A stretch of 64,000 nucleotides of DNA from an uncultured Candidatus Saccharibacteria bacterium (GCA_947307225.1 CAMZIL010000005.1:1-64000), one strand, 5' to 3'. Positions 24,904 through 35,333 are shown, numbered from the stretch's first letter. The notes: a model not told the origin generated them from the letters alone. Program-made: numbers and translations.

Positions 24904-25498
24904 GTTCCTCCTTGTAGTTCTTGCTGCTAATTATAATGTAGTTGATATAACCTAAGCGTACGATCGTGAATAGTAGTAGGCCGAATGCCAGGATCATGAA
25001 GATTAGGCTGATTGTCTCGGCGAGAGCGACTGCGCTAGCGCCCGCAATGGCGGAGAGTAGAGGTGTTAGAAGGCCGACTCCGCAGCTTGGGCAGCCCAGG
25101 GCGATAAAGCCGAGAATGGCGCCGACGCCACCGGTGCTAGCTCCGTCGAGGGCATGATTTTTCTCGCGGTTGCGCCAAGCAAAGATGAGCTGCATGATAA
25201 CGATCGCCTGGAATAGCGATAAGAAGACAATTGTTAGCCCATAAAGAGAAGTGAAGTTCTCTAGCATCGCTGGAAATATGCGCCCCATGACGTCAAGTTT
25301 GTCGCCAATGCCAAGCCCGGACCAGATCAATTGCCAATTACTGTCGCCATCTCTAAAAAAGGTAAAAATATAGAGAACAACGATGAAGCTGACGATAAAA
25401 GCACATAGGTATTTTGGTCGCTTTAGCAGATAGCCTGCGCTAACAAGCGCAAACTTGCTACGATCCGCAATCGTCTCGACTATTTTTCGGATTGCCAT
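24887..25498 (-). CDS. Polytopic membrane protein with CPSC motif
   Basis: 203 aa with four or five membrane helices (about 29-48, 70-98, 125-150, 155-185). A helix boundary carries FIALGCPSCGVGLLTPL, a CxxC in a hydrophobic setting. It overlaps the superoxide reductase gene by 19 nt and dsbA by 17 nt, so all three are translationally coupled. Candidate electron carrier between the DsbA-like protein and a membrane or cytoplasmic acceptor. It has neither the DsbB nor the VKOR layout that I know. Function inferred from context. Confidence 0.72.
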   Translation of the reverse strand: MAIRKIVETIADRSKFALVSAGYLLKRPKYLCAFIVSFIVVLYIFTFFRDGDSNWQLIWSGLGIGDKLDVMGRIFPAMLENFTSLYGLTIVFLSLFQAIVIMQLIFAWRNREKNHALDGASTGGVGAILGFIALGCPSCGVGLLTPLLSAIAGASAVALAETISLIFMILAFGLLLFTIVRLGYINYIIISSKNYKEEHAKSH

Positions 25499-25872
25499 AG
25501 GCCGTGGATGTTGCAGAACGCGTATGCGCGAACTTTACCGTTGCCAGACATCTTTGAGAACTTTACGACTGGTGGGGTAGTGACGCCAAGCTTCTGAATC
25601 TCGACACGCTCACCATCGGTAAGAGCGATCCACTCGACGCGATGCTCTGGGGTCATTGGGTGGAGTTGTAGGCCAACCTGTACCTCAGTATCGTTCTGAT
25701 TGAGCTCAATAATCGGAGCATGCTTTTCGCTACCTTCTGTGCCATGAATGTGATCAAGAATCTCCATGTCGGAACCACAGCAAGTAGGGCGGACATTCGG
25801 ATCGACCATCACAAACAATAAATTACCGCAGGTATTGCAACGGTAAAACTTTAAACCCTCTTGATCTTCCAT
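25480..25872 (-). CDS. Superoxide reductase (desulfoferrodoxin)
   Basis: 130 aa. The N-terminal desulforedoxin-type iron site FYRCNTCGNLL with PTCCGSDM (four Cys) is followed by the neelaredoxin domain. That domain has the catalytic iron ligands in SEKHAPII, LHPMTPEHRVEWI and the Cys/His pair AFCNIHGLW. The family reduces superoxide to peroxide without releasing oxygen, typical of anaerobes and microaerophiles. The glutamate before the first His ligand (EKH) is present. AAGGAGG Shine-Dalgarno 5-6 nt before the ATG. First gene of the sor / CxxC membrane protein / dsbA operon. Confidence 0.95.
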   Translation of the reverse strand: MEDQEGLKFYRCNTCGNLLFVMVDPNVRPTCCGSDMEILDHIHGTEGSEKHAPIIELNQNDTEVQVGLQLHPMTPEHRVEWIALTDGERVEIQKLGVTTPPVVKFSKMSGNGKVRAYAFCNIHGLWQSEK

Positions 25873-26004
25873 AAACCTCCTTAATTACTTATATTTTACC
25901 GTACTCTTTGTGCTTTTTCCACTACCACTTTGGATTATTATTTCACACTACTTTTTTGAAAAGTCAATAGATTTTGGATTTCTACCCCTGTTAATTCCTA
26001 AAAT

Positions 26005-26032
26005 ATCATAGAATAAATATAGAAAAAGTCAA
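26005..26032 (-). promoter_or_regulatory. Promoter of superoxide reductase operon
   Basis: Minus strand TTGACT (26032-26027), 16 nt, TATGAT (26010-26005). Leader of about 125 nt to the ATG at 25872. It lies back to back with the TTGACG of the small RNA promoter. Confidence 0.5.
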
Positions 26033-26034
26033 GG

Positions 26035-26063
26035 TTGACGCCAAAAGCGCTTGCGTATAAAAT
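26035..26063 (+). promoter_or_regulatory. Promoter of small RNA
   Basis: TTGACG (26035-26040), 17 nt, TAAAAT (26058-26063). It drives a short non-coding transcript that ends at the terminator at 26122-26150. Confidence 0.7.
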
Positions 26064-26069
26064 ATACGC

Positions 26070-26150
26070 AGAAGGTGTGCATCGGACGGAATGTTGAGAG
26101 ATCCGCCGGATGCGAGAAAAATGAGCCCAATCTGCGAAGGGCTTATTTTT
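26070..26150 (+). ncRNA. Short structured small RNA, unknown family
   Basis: About 80 nt. A 12-bp hairpin (GCATCGGACGGA 26079-26090 with TCCGCCGGATGC 26102-26113, allowing a shifted or bulged base) carries an 11-nt loop ATGTTGAGAGA. It is followed by AGAAAAA and the terminator hairpin TGAGCCC/GGGCTTA with TTTTT. No ORF with a ribosome site. The loop lacks the conserved SRP RNA sequence, so I do not call it 4.5S RNA. Confidence 0.55.
26122..26150 (+). terminator. Rho-independent terminator of small RNA
   Basis: TGAGCCC - AATCTGCGAA - GGGCTTA followed by TTTTT. Confidence 0.75.
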
Positions 26151-26189
26151 ATTCCTAGCTGGCTATTTTATATGCTAAAATAATCTCAT

Positions 26190-26263
26190 GGCGCGTTGGC
26201 GGAGCAGTTACGCAGAGGTCTGCAAAACCTCGTAGACCAGTGCAACTCTGGTACGCACCTCCA
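26190..26263 (+). tRNA. tRNA-Cys (GCA)
   Basis: Full cloverleaf with anticodon loop CTGCAAA, discriminator T73 (the cysteine identity base) and encoded CCA. A TAAAAT box (26176-26181) lies just upstream. Oddities: the acceptor stem GGCGCGT/ACGCACC has a C3-A70 mismatch, the T-loop reads TGCAACT (base 55 is G instead of the near-universal U), and the D-loop reads AGCAGTTA (base 18 is A instead of G). Positions 18 and 55 normally contact each other. Confidence 0.93.
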
Positions 26264-26282
26264 AGATTATTTAGGTATCTTT

Positions 26283-26369
26283 GCCCGAGTGGCGGAATTG
26301 GTATACGCGGCGGACTTAAAATCCGCTTCCTTTACCGGATTATGAGTTCGAGTCTCATCTCGGGCACCA
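26283..26369 (+). tRNA. tRNA-Leu (TAA)
   Basis: Class II tRNA with a long variable arm, anticodon loop CTTAAAA (anticodon UAA), acceptor GCCCGAG/CTCGGGC, A73 and encoded CCA. D-loop TTGGTA and T-loop TTCGAGT are canonical, unlike the neighbouring tRNA-Cys. Nineteen bases separate the two, so they are probably co-transcribed. Confidence 0.96.
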
Positions 26370-26415
26370 GCAATGGCATTACGCCAATAATAATAATTAA
26401 AAGGGGCATTTTTTT

Positions 26416-26922
26416 ATGAATGAACAACCTGCAGCCGCACCGGCGAAGAAAAAGAATGAAAAACTAACCGGCTGGCTCGGTACCTATGTCGTTATGACTG
26501 TTATCGGCGTAGCGTATTCTCTTATTAGCATCTTTAAAAACAACTCCGAAGTTCTCTCAGAGTGCAATGGCGCAAAGTTGTCGCTCGTGAAGAAGTTCTG
26601 CGACGAAGTCACTGGCCCAATCGGTCTCGAGATGACGATGATCATTATTATCGCTATCTTGGCAATTATTGGCGTCGTACTCGTCTACAAGCGCAAAAAG
26701 ATCTCCATCCCATATGTAATTGCATTCGAGGCAATCGTCTTGGCTTGGAACATCATTGATTTTGCGATGGCAATGTCAATTCTTGGCCCATGGGGCGAGA
26801 AGCTTCATACTAACTTGACTTCAGGCCTTGTCAGCAGCCTCGTTATCTCGATTGTGTCTGCATGTATCTGGATTCCATTCTTCATCTTCTCGAAGACTGC
26901 GAAAAAAGAGCTCAATCAATAG
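26416..26922 (+). CDS. DUF2569-like four-helix membrane protein
   Basis: 168 aa. A cytoplasmic Pro/Ala/Lys N-terminus precedes about four membrane helices (21-41, 70-92, 98-118, 132-158). The ending CIWIPFFIFSKTAKKEL matches the IWIPYFxxSKRVK end of DUF2569 proteins. Function of the family unknown. An AAAAGGGG ribosome-binding stretch lies 8-10 nt before the ATG. It may be transcribed with the upstream tRNAs. It ends in a terminator. Confidence 0.75.
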   Translation: MNEQPAAAPAKKKNEKLTGWLGTYVVMTVIGVAYSLISIFKNNSEVLSECNGAKLSLVKKFCDEVTGPIGLEMTMIIIIAILAIIGVVLVYKRKKISIPYVIAFEAIVLAWNIIDFAMAMSILGPWGEKLHTNLTSGLVSSLVISIVSACIWIPFFIFSKTAKKELNQ

Positions 26923-26929
26923 TAGCGGA

Positions 26930-26959
26930 AATATTCCTCGGAAACGGGGAATATTTTTT
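26930..26959 (+). terminator. Rho-independent terminator
   Basis: AATATTCC - TCGGAAACG - GGGAATATT followed by TTTT, just after the DUF2569-like gene. Confidence 0.8.
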
Positions 26960-26966
26960 GTCTTTC

Positions 26967-26985
26967 GAAAATGAAAACCATTTTC
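26967..26985 (+). promoter_or_regulatory. Zur-type operator
   Basis: GAAAATG-AAAAC-CATTTTC, a perfect 7-bp inverted repeat close to the TGAAAATGATTTTCA-like Zur boxes of actinobacteria. It overlaps the expected -35 position (26981-26986) of the zur-znuACB promoter, whose -10 is TAAAAT at 27004-27009. Binding there should block transcription when zinc is plentiful. Confidence 0.75.
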
Positions 26986-27015
26986 AAATTAAGAAAAACG
27001 TACTAAAATAGATTT

Positions 27016-27411
27016 ATGACATACAATACTCGCCAAAAAGCTCTGATTACGAAAATTATCTCTGAACAGAGCCAGGAATTTACCGTCAAAGATATCTATA
27101 ATGAGTTGATTCGCTTAGGCGAGGAAGTTGGCTTGACGACGATTTATCGCGTGGTAGACGAGCTGCTCGAGGCAGGTAAATTGCGTAAAAATATCTCGGC
27201 TGGCGGTATTGTGCGCTATCAGTATCTAGAAGAATGCGGCCACTCCGGCCACTGCTACCTTAAATGTGGCAATTGCGGCCGACTCGAGCATATGGATTGC
27301 CGCTTGGTGAAGCAACTCATGCAGCATGTTGCCGAAGAACATGGCTTTGAGGCGGACGAGCGCCAGATTATTATTAATGGTAATTGCAAGAAGTGCTGCG
27401 AGGCGAAATGA
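27016..27411 (+). CDS. zur: Fur-family metalloregulator, probably Zur
   Basis: 131 aa. The winged-helix N-terminus contains VGLTTIYRVVDELLEAGKLR. The C-terminal dimerisation domain has HSGHCYLKCGNCGRLEHMDC and the closing NGNCKKCCEAK, giving two CxxC structural zinc pairs. The adjacent znuACB genes and the overlapping palindrome identify zinc as the likely signal rather than iron. TAAAAT ends 6 nt before the ATG: leaderless. Overlaps znuA by 4 nt (ATGA). Autoregulation is expected. Confidence 0.92.
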   Translation: MTYNTRQKALITKIISEQSQEFTVKDIYNELIRLGEEVGLTTIYRVVDELLEAGKLRKNISAGGIVRYQYLEECGHSGHCYLKCGNCGRLEHMDCRLVKQLMQHVAEEHGFEADERQIIINGNCKKCCEAK

Positions 27412-28343
27412 AGAATCTGTTCAAAAACGTCGGTCTCCTCGCGTTTAGCTTTATATTTATTATTTTGGTGGCAGTTTTCTGGCCAAAAGAGGCATCAAAA
27501 GATGCTCAGATTATTTCTACTAGCTTTGTTGGTTATGACTTTACGCGCGCAATAGTTGACGATAAGAATAATGTCTCGATGCTCATGAAGCCTGGTGCAG
27601 AAATGCACGAATATGAACCGACGCCGCAAGATATTATCAATATCAAGAACGCGAAACTCTTTATATATATTGGCGGCGAGTCGGAAGAATGGGTTGAAAA
27701 CCTTCTTGCGGACAATGATGTGCCAGCTGAGCGCCGTCTGCGCCTCATGGATTTCGTCGATCTGAAAGTCGAAGAAGAAAAAGAAGGCATGGAAACGGAA
27801 GAAGAGGGCGAGGAAGAAGAATATGATGAACACATTTGGACCAGTATCCCGAACGCGATAAAAATGATTAACGCTATCCGCGAAAAACTGTCGTCCATCA
27901 CTGCCGAAAAGGGCAATATCTATAAGGAGAATGCCGATTCATATATCGCGCGCCTTTCCGCGATCGATAAAGATATCCGCGCGACAGTTGCGGCAAAGAA
28001 TAATCGTACGCTCATCTTTGGCGACCGTTTCCCATTTCGCTATTTCGTCGACGAGTACGACCTAGATTATTACGCAGCATTTCCTGGCTGTTCAGATCAA
28101 ACCGAGGCTAGCGCCAATACGATTTCCGTGCTGACGAAAAAGGCAAAAGAGCTCGGCGCAAAAGCAATTTTCAAGATTGAGATGACGAATGACCGTCTGG
28201 CAAAGACGATTGCCGAAGAAGTTGGCGCCGAAGTATATACGCTCCATGCGGCGCATAATATTTCGGAGGAAGAGTTCAATGGTGGGCTATCATACGCGGA
28301 TATTATGGAGAAAAACGCAGAAACGCTAAAGGAGGCTTTATAA
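27408..28343 (+). CDS. znuA: Zinc ABC transporter substrate-binding protein
   Basis: 311 aa from ATG 27408, coupled to zur by ATGA; the track start at 27384 is inside zur. N-terminal membrane anchor (about 8-26), no lipobox. Cluster A-1 substrate-binding fold: SFVGYDFTRAI, the metal-ligand KPGAEMHEYEPTPQD, DEHIW after an acidic loop (EEEKEGMETEEEGEEEEYDE) that replaces the usual His-rich loop, FGDRFPFRYFVDEYDLDYYA and AFPGCSDQTEAS. The third classical His is absent from FGDRFPF, as in some Firmicutes relatives. Captures zinc outside for ZnuCB. Confidence 0.9.
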   Translation: MKNLFKNVGLLAFSFIFIILVAVFWPKEASKDAQIISTSFVGYDFTRAIVDDKNNVSMLMKPGAEMHEYEPTPQDIINIKNAKLFIYIGGESEEWVENLLADNDVPAERRLRLMDFVDLKVEEEKEGMETEEEGEEEEYDEHIWTSIPNAIKMINAIREKLSSITAEKGNIYKENADSYIARLSAIDKDIRATVAAKNNRTLIFGDRFPFRYFVDEYDLDYYAAFPGCSDQTEASANTISVLTKKAKELGAKAIFKIEMTNDRLAKTIAEEVGAEVYTLHAAHNISEEEFNGGLSYADIMEKNAETLKEAL

Positions 28344-29023
28344 TGTCGACGATTCTCGAGTTAAAGAAACTCAGTCTCGGCTTTGGCGAGAATAAAGTTA
28401 TTAGTAACGCCAATCTCTCGATCGAAAGTGGAGATTTTGTCTGTATTGTTGGCGCAAATGGCGCCGGTAAGAGCACCTTGGTCAAGGCGATTTTGGGCCT
28501 TATCAAGCCACTGTCTGGCGAAATCGAGTATCGAAATGGCCTCGCGCACACCCAAATCGGCTATTTGCCGCAAGAAACGCGTCCGGACAACAATTTCCCA
28601 GCCACGGTCGAAGAAATCGTGCTGTCTGGCTGTCTTGGGCATATGGGCTGGAAGCCGTTTTATTGTCATAAAGAAAAGCAGCATGTAAAGCGCAGCCTAA
28701 AGACGCTTGGTATTAATGATTTAGCCGGCAGAAGTTTTATGGACCTGTCGGGCGGCCAAAAACAAAAGGTGCTACTCGCCCGTTCGTTGTCGGCTACTAC
28801 CAAGATGCTCATTTTGGACGAGCCGTCGAATAACCTCGACCATAAATCGCGCAGAGATTTCTACAGGACACTCAAGACCCTTAATCGTGAACGCGGCTTG
28901 ACGATCCTGATGATTACGCACGATCTCGATGCTGACGACCTAATTGGCAATAAAATCATCGCTATTAAGGAGGGGAGCGCTCGAATGGTGGCGACGAAAG
29001 ATTATTTGGAGGAATTGAAATGA
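28343..29023 (+). CDS. znuC: Zinc ABC transporter ATPase
   Basis: 226 aa. Walker A GANGAGKSTL, Q-loop GYLPQETRPD, signature LSGGQKQKVLLARSL, Walker B MLILDEPSNNLD, switch His ITHDLDAD. Complete. Stop/start overlaps on both sides (TAATG with znuA, ATGA with znuB) show translational coupling in the zur operon. Confidence 0.95.
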   Translation: MSTILELKKLSLGFGENKVISNANLSIESGDFVCIVGANGAGKSTLVKAILGLIKPLSGEIEYRNGLAHTQIGYLPQETRPDNNFPATVEEIVLSGCLGHMGWKPFYCHKEKQHVKRSLKTLGINDLAGRSFMDLSGGQKQKVLLARSLSATTKMLILDEPSNNLDHKSRRDFYRTLKTLNRERGLTILMITHDLDADDLIGNKIIAIKEGSARMVATKDYLEELK

Positions 29024-29826
29024 TTATCGAAATGCTTAGTCTTCCATTTATGCAACGCGCACTCATCGTTGGTCTATTGATCGCAGTTTGTGCGGCGCTT
29101 GTTGGTGTTTCATTGGTTTTGCGCCACAATTCGATGATTGGCGACGGCCTTTCCCATACGGCATTCTCGGCCTTTGCGCTCGCGACTGTGTTTGGCTTTT
29201 TGCCGCTCGCATTTGCTTTACCGGTCGTCATTGTTTCTTCGTTTTTCGTCCTGCGTCTTAGTAAAAACCGCAAAGTTCATGGCGATGCGGCGATTGGCGT
29301 TTTGTCTGCGTCCAGCCTCGCCATCGGCACCTTTGCGATTTCGGTTTCAAAAGGCGTGAATATCGACCTGAATAGCTACTTATTCGGTAGCATCTTATCT
29401 GTTAGTTGGCTCGATGTGCTATATAGCGCAATTCTTGCCGTGATTGTTATTGGCCTGTATTTATTTGCCTATCATCGCATTTTTGCGATCACATTTGATG
29501 AAGATTTCGCGAAGTCCGTCGGTGTAAAAACGGAAGTTTATGACGCAATTTTTGCCATCATCTGCTCGGCCGTCATCGTTCTTGGCATGCGCCTACTTGG
29601 TTCGCTCCTCATTTCGAGCCTAATAATCTTCCCAACATTAACCGCCATGCGTATGAGCCGCACCTTCAAGGGTGTCGTGGCGATGTCGGCAGCCGTTTCT
29701 GTCGTGGCATTTTTGGCGGGTCTATTTGCATCATATATTACGGCAGCACCGACTGGCGCAACGGTCGTTCTAGCGAACCTCGTCATCTTTATTTTCGCCA
29801 CGATTCTCGGCAGAATCACAAAATAG
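29020..29826 (+). CDS. znuB: Zinc ABC transporter permease
   Basis: 268 aa, about eight membrane helices. Family marks: LVGVSLVLRHNSMIGDGLSHTAF near the start, NSYLFGSIL, FAKSVGVKTEVYD, and GSLLISSLIIFPTLTAMRMS. Typical of the ABC-3 permease family (ZnuB/MntB). Last gene of the zur-znuACB operon. Metal choice is inferred from the regulator. Confidence 0.94.
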   Translation: MIIEMLSLPFMQRALIVGLLIAVCAALVGVSLVLRHNSMIGDGLSHTAFSAFALATVFGFLPLAFALPVVIVSSFFVLRLSKNRKVHGDAAIGVLSASSLAIGTFAISVSKGVNIDLNSYLFGSILSVSWLDVLYSAILAVIVIGLYLFAYHRIFAITFDEDFAKSVGVKTEVYDAIFAIICSAVIVLGMRLLGSLLISSLIIFPTLTAMRMSRTFKGVVAMSAAVSVVAFLAGLFASYITAAPTGATVVLANLVIFIFATILGRITK

Positions 29827-29861
29827 CTTTAGAATTACTAGCATTTCCGTCATCCTTGTGC

Positions 29862-29867
29862 TATAAT
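29862..29867 (+). promoter_or_regulatory. -10 box of tRNA-Gly
   Basis: Extended -10 GTGCTATAAT, twelve bases before the tRNA; -35 weak. Confidence 0.6.
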
Positions 29868-29878
29868 CAATTGCAGTT

Positions 29879-29954
29879 GCGGGTTTAGCTCAGTTGTTAG
29901 AGCGCTTCCTTGCCAAGGAAGAGGTCGAGAGTTAGAGTCTCTTAACCCGCACCA
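29879..29954 (+). tRNA. tRNA-Gly (GCC)
   Basis: Acceptor GCGGGTT/AACCCGC, anticodon loop TTGCCAA, A73, encoded CCA. Unusual: the D-loop is AGTTGTTA (base 19 is T, normally G) and the T-loop is TTAGAGT (base 56 is A, normally C). Because 19 and 56 form a tertiary Watson-Crick pair, the change is G-C to U-A and looks compensated. Confidence 0.95.
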
Positions 29955-29970
29955 TTTTTTATGTCTAAAG

Positions 29971-30002
29971 AAAAAAGCCCCGAATTACTTCGGAGCCTTT
30001 TT
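29971..30002. terminator. Bidirectional rho-independent terminator
   Basis: AAAAAAGCCCCGAA - TTAC - TTCGGAGCCTTTTT. It ends tRNA-Gly on + and the MFS gene on minus; the last MFS codons and its stop form part of the stem. Confidence 0.85.
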
Positions 30003-31166
30003 GTTGAGGCGCAATGCGACTGGAATTGCGATTGGCAGGAAGATAACGACCGTCGCTAATAACGCGTAGCGTACGTCGACGTCGGCTGCACGGTTAATAA
30101 TCCAGACCGCACCGATGTATAGTAACTGCGCGCAGACGCGGGCGAACGATTCTACCGACGCCTGTTCTTCTGCTTTGGTGTTTTCCTTAACCATTGGCAT
30201 CGCCGTTGCGGAAGTCCAGCCCTGTGCCATGCCAAACAGTGCATAGAGCCATACTGTTACGATATTGAGCTGGAAGAACATGACTAAGCTTGCGGTGCTT
30301 ACGAGCGCAATCGGGATCATGAAGTTCTGCCAGTCCTTTAATTTCGTAGCGTGCTTCTGCGCGATATAGGCGCTAGCTGCGGCGGCGACGTAATTAATGC
30401 CCCAGCCTACCGATACGACGCTGAGCGGAACGCCTACGGCGAGCATCAACGGCGTAAAGACCCAGATGATGCCGTGCGTCGATTCGCGCGCGATTGCATA
30501 TGCGATGATGCGGATGCGAAGCTGAGGCTTGCGCACGCTTTCGACGACAATGCCGCCCATCTGCTTCAGGGCGCCTCTCTCACTCTTTACGATGCGCGGG
30601 CTATCGTCTTTGACGAAGAAGCTCAAGATCGCACCGATGAACAGTGTGACGCTTGAAAGTCCGATAGCAAGGCGGAAATTGATCGCGCCAATTGGTCCGC
30701 CAAGCAACATTAGAGCTAGAGTGGCAATCTGCATCCACATTGCTGTCGACGCAAACTTACGCTTAAAGTAGTCGCCGGAGCGATCCTTTTTGTCGCAGAA
30801 ATGCTTGAGTAAGCTCGAATCGACGCCCTGCGAAAAGGCGATACCGATACCGAACATCGTCTCACACAATGCGACCTGCCAGAAAGTCTGGACTTGCGAA
30901 TAGCAGAGCAGCGTGATTGCGCAAATGAGGTCACCAATAATGTTGGCCCACTTGCGACTAAAACGATCTGCCACCCAGCCGAGCGGAATGTTGAGGATCA
31001 TCACGACGATCGTGAATACCATCTGCGAAAGTGCGATTTCCTCTTGGTTCAAACCTATGCTAAGGAAGAAGGGTGTCATGATTGCCATAGAAAGCAATCC
31101 TGCAGTCACCACGGTCTCGAGCATCACGAGACGAATGTTTCTTTTGGTTTCTCTTTCGTTTTGCAT
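29985..31166 (-). CDS. Major facilitator superfamily transporter
   Basis: 393 aa, about 12 membrane helices. MFS motif A between helices 2 and 3 reads PLGWVADRFSRKWANIIGD. Long central loop around residue 200 (VKDDSPRIVKSERGALKQM). The substrate is not readable; a drug or metabolite exporter is plausible. GGAGG Shine-Dalgarno before ATG 31166. The 5' leader from the promoter at 31392-31420 is over 200 nt long and holds a 33-codon ORF and two hairpins. Confidence 0.9.
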   Translation of the reverse strand: MQNERETKRNIRLVMLETVVTAGLLSMAIMTPFFLSIGLNQEEIALSQMVFTIVVMILNIPLGWVADRFSRKWANIIGDLICAITLLCYSQVQTFWQVALCETMFGIGIAFSQGVDSSLLKHFCDKKDRSGDYFKRKFASTAMWMQIATLALMLLGGPIGAINFRLAIGLSSVTLFIGAILSFFVKDDSPRIVKSERGALKQMGGIVVESVRKPQLRIRIIAYAIARESTHGIIWVFTPLMLAVGVPLSVVSVGWGINYVAAAASAYIAQKHATKLKDWQNFMIPIALVSTASLVMFFQLNIVTVWLYALFGMAQGWTSATAMPMVKENTKAEEQASVESFARVCAQLLYIGAVWIINRAADVDVRYALLATVVIFLPIAIPVALRLNKKAPK

Positions 31167-31194
31167 ATTATGCCTCCTATTATAAATGAACTTA

Positions 31195-31275
31195 GCCGCC
31201 TAGTTTTTATACGGCTAGAGGAGTCTCAAAACGGCTTTTTATCTAGACAAGCTGCTTTGAAACTCGTCTAGATTT
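31195..31275 (-). promoter_or_regulatory. Two leader hairpins upstream of MFS gene
   Basis: On the minus strand, TCTAGAC pairs with GTCTAGA across about 17 nt, followed by an A/T stretch. A second hairpin, TAGCCG with CGGCTA, comes just before the MFS ribosome site. This arrangement after a small ORF resembles attenuation or translation-control leaders. No riboswitch family recognised. Confidence 0.4.
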
Positions 31276-31283
31276 ACAAGAAT

Positions 31284-31385
31284 TTAGACAGTTTCTGTGC
31301 TACCGCCCCAGAGCATGCAAAGGAGACCGTAAATGGCAACGGCCTTTGTAGCTAGGAACTGGTAGTTAGAAAACTCTCTAATCAT
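31284..31385 (-). CDS. Possible 33-aa leader peptide
   Basis: MIREFSNYQFLATKAVAIYG followed by LLCMLWGGSTETV, then stop. The ATG at 31385 lies 6 nt after a minus-strand -10 (TATGGT, 31397-31392) that has TTGACT 17 nt upstream, so it would be a leaderless first ORF. It sits within the leader of the MFS transporter and is followed by two hairpins. Hydrophobic C-terminal half. It could be a regulatory leader peptide sensing a ribosome-targeting compound, or a small membrane protein. It is too short for the track as such. Confidence 0.45.
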   Translation of the reverse strand: MIREFSNYQFLATKAVAIYGLLCMLWGGSTETV

Positions 31386-31391
31386 ACTTTC

Positions 31392-31433
31392 ACCATAGCA
31401 TAAACGAGATGAAAAGTCAATACGTGGTATAAT
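31392..31433. promoter_or_regulatory. 42-bp bidirectional promoter (MFS leader / htpX)
   Basis: Minus: TTGACT (31420-31415), 17 nt, TATGGT (31397-31392). Plus: GTGGTATAAT with the -10 at 31428-31433, 7 nt beyond the minus -35. Confidence 0.75.
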
Positions 31434-31440
31434 AATACAT

Positions 31441-32305
31441 ATGGCAGTTTCCATGCGCAGGCAGATCGCGCAGAATAAACGCAACACTATTTTTATAATC
31501 ATTGTTTTTGTGGCCTTCATTTCGCTCATCGGCGGGATTTTTGCCTGGCTGAACGGAAATGTCGGGATTCTATTTTCATTCATGGCTGTATCGGCAATTT
31601 ACGTGCTTATTCAGTATTTCTTGGCAGATAAATTAGCAATTCTTGGCACCGGCGCGCACCAAATCGAAAAGGTCGAGAACCCGCGCTACTACAAGATTAT
31701 CGAAGGGCTAGCAGAAGATGCTAATCTCCCAATGCCGAAAGTCTATATTATCGAAGATTCGGCGCCGAACGCGTTTGCGACCGGTCGCGATCCGCAGCAT
31801 GCATGTGTCGCGGCTACAACGGGCTTACTCGAAATCATGGACGACAAAGAACTCCGCGCCGTAATGGGGCACGAAATGTCGCACGTAAAGAATTATGATA
31901 TTCGTGTTGGCATGATTGTCTTTGGTCTCGCAGCTGTGGTTGGTCTCATTTCCGATATGGGTCTTCGCATGCTATTCTGGAGCGACCGCGACGAAGAAGA
32001 TAATTCTCCGATCGGCGTTCTATTTGCGCTTATTACTCTGATCTTGGCGCCGTTTATCGCCACCCTCATCAAGCTTGCCGTTTCGCGTCAGCGCGAGTAT
32101 CTCGCCGATGCTTCGTCGGCTGACATGACGAGCACTGACGATATGATCAGCGCTTTGCGTAAACTCGATACTCATCACCGCCCGATGCGTCAGCAGAACG
32201 TGGCAGCAGAGGCTCTCTTTATTGCGGGGCCACTCAAGAAATCCGTTATTAGCAAATTATTCGCCACCCATCCACCACTTGAGGCGCGCATAGAAAGGTT
32301 AGAGA

Positions 32306-32319
<14 letters not shown>
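31441..32319 (+). CDS. htpX: HtpX-family membrane zinc metalloprotease
   Basis: 292 aa. Two N-terminal membrane helices (about 17-37, 42-62), the catalytic zinc motif VMGHEMSHVKNYD (HExxH), a further membrane pair (about 158-180, 195-218), and the third-ligand glutamate region RQREYLADASSADM, ending FATHPPLEARIERL. Quality control of membrane proteins. The -10 TATAAT ends 7 nt before the ATG: leaderless. Overlaps the next gene by 14 nt. Confidence 0.95.

Positions 32320-35333
<3,014 letters not shown>

Noticed and set aside
26070-26150. 4.5S SRP RNA
   Set aside because: Hairpin size fits roughly, but the apical loop lacks the conserved tetraloop and internal-loop sequences of SRP domain IV.
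31284-31583. 99-aa version of the small minus-strand ORF
   Set aside because: Its upstream two thirds are antisense to htpX and precede the minus-strand promoter; only the last 33 codons lie downstream of that promoter.
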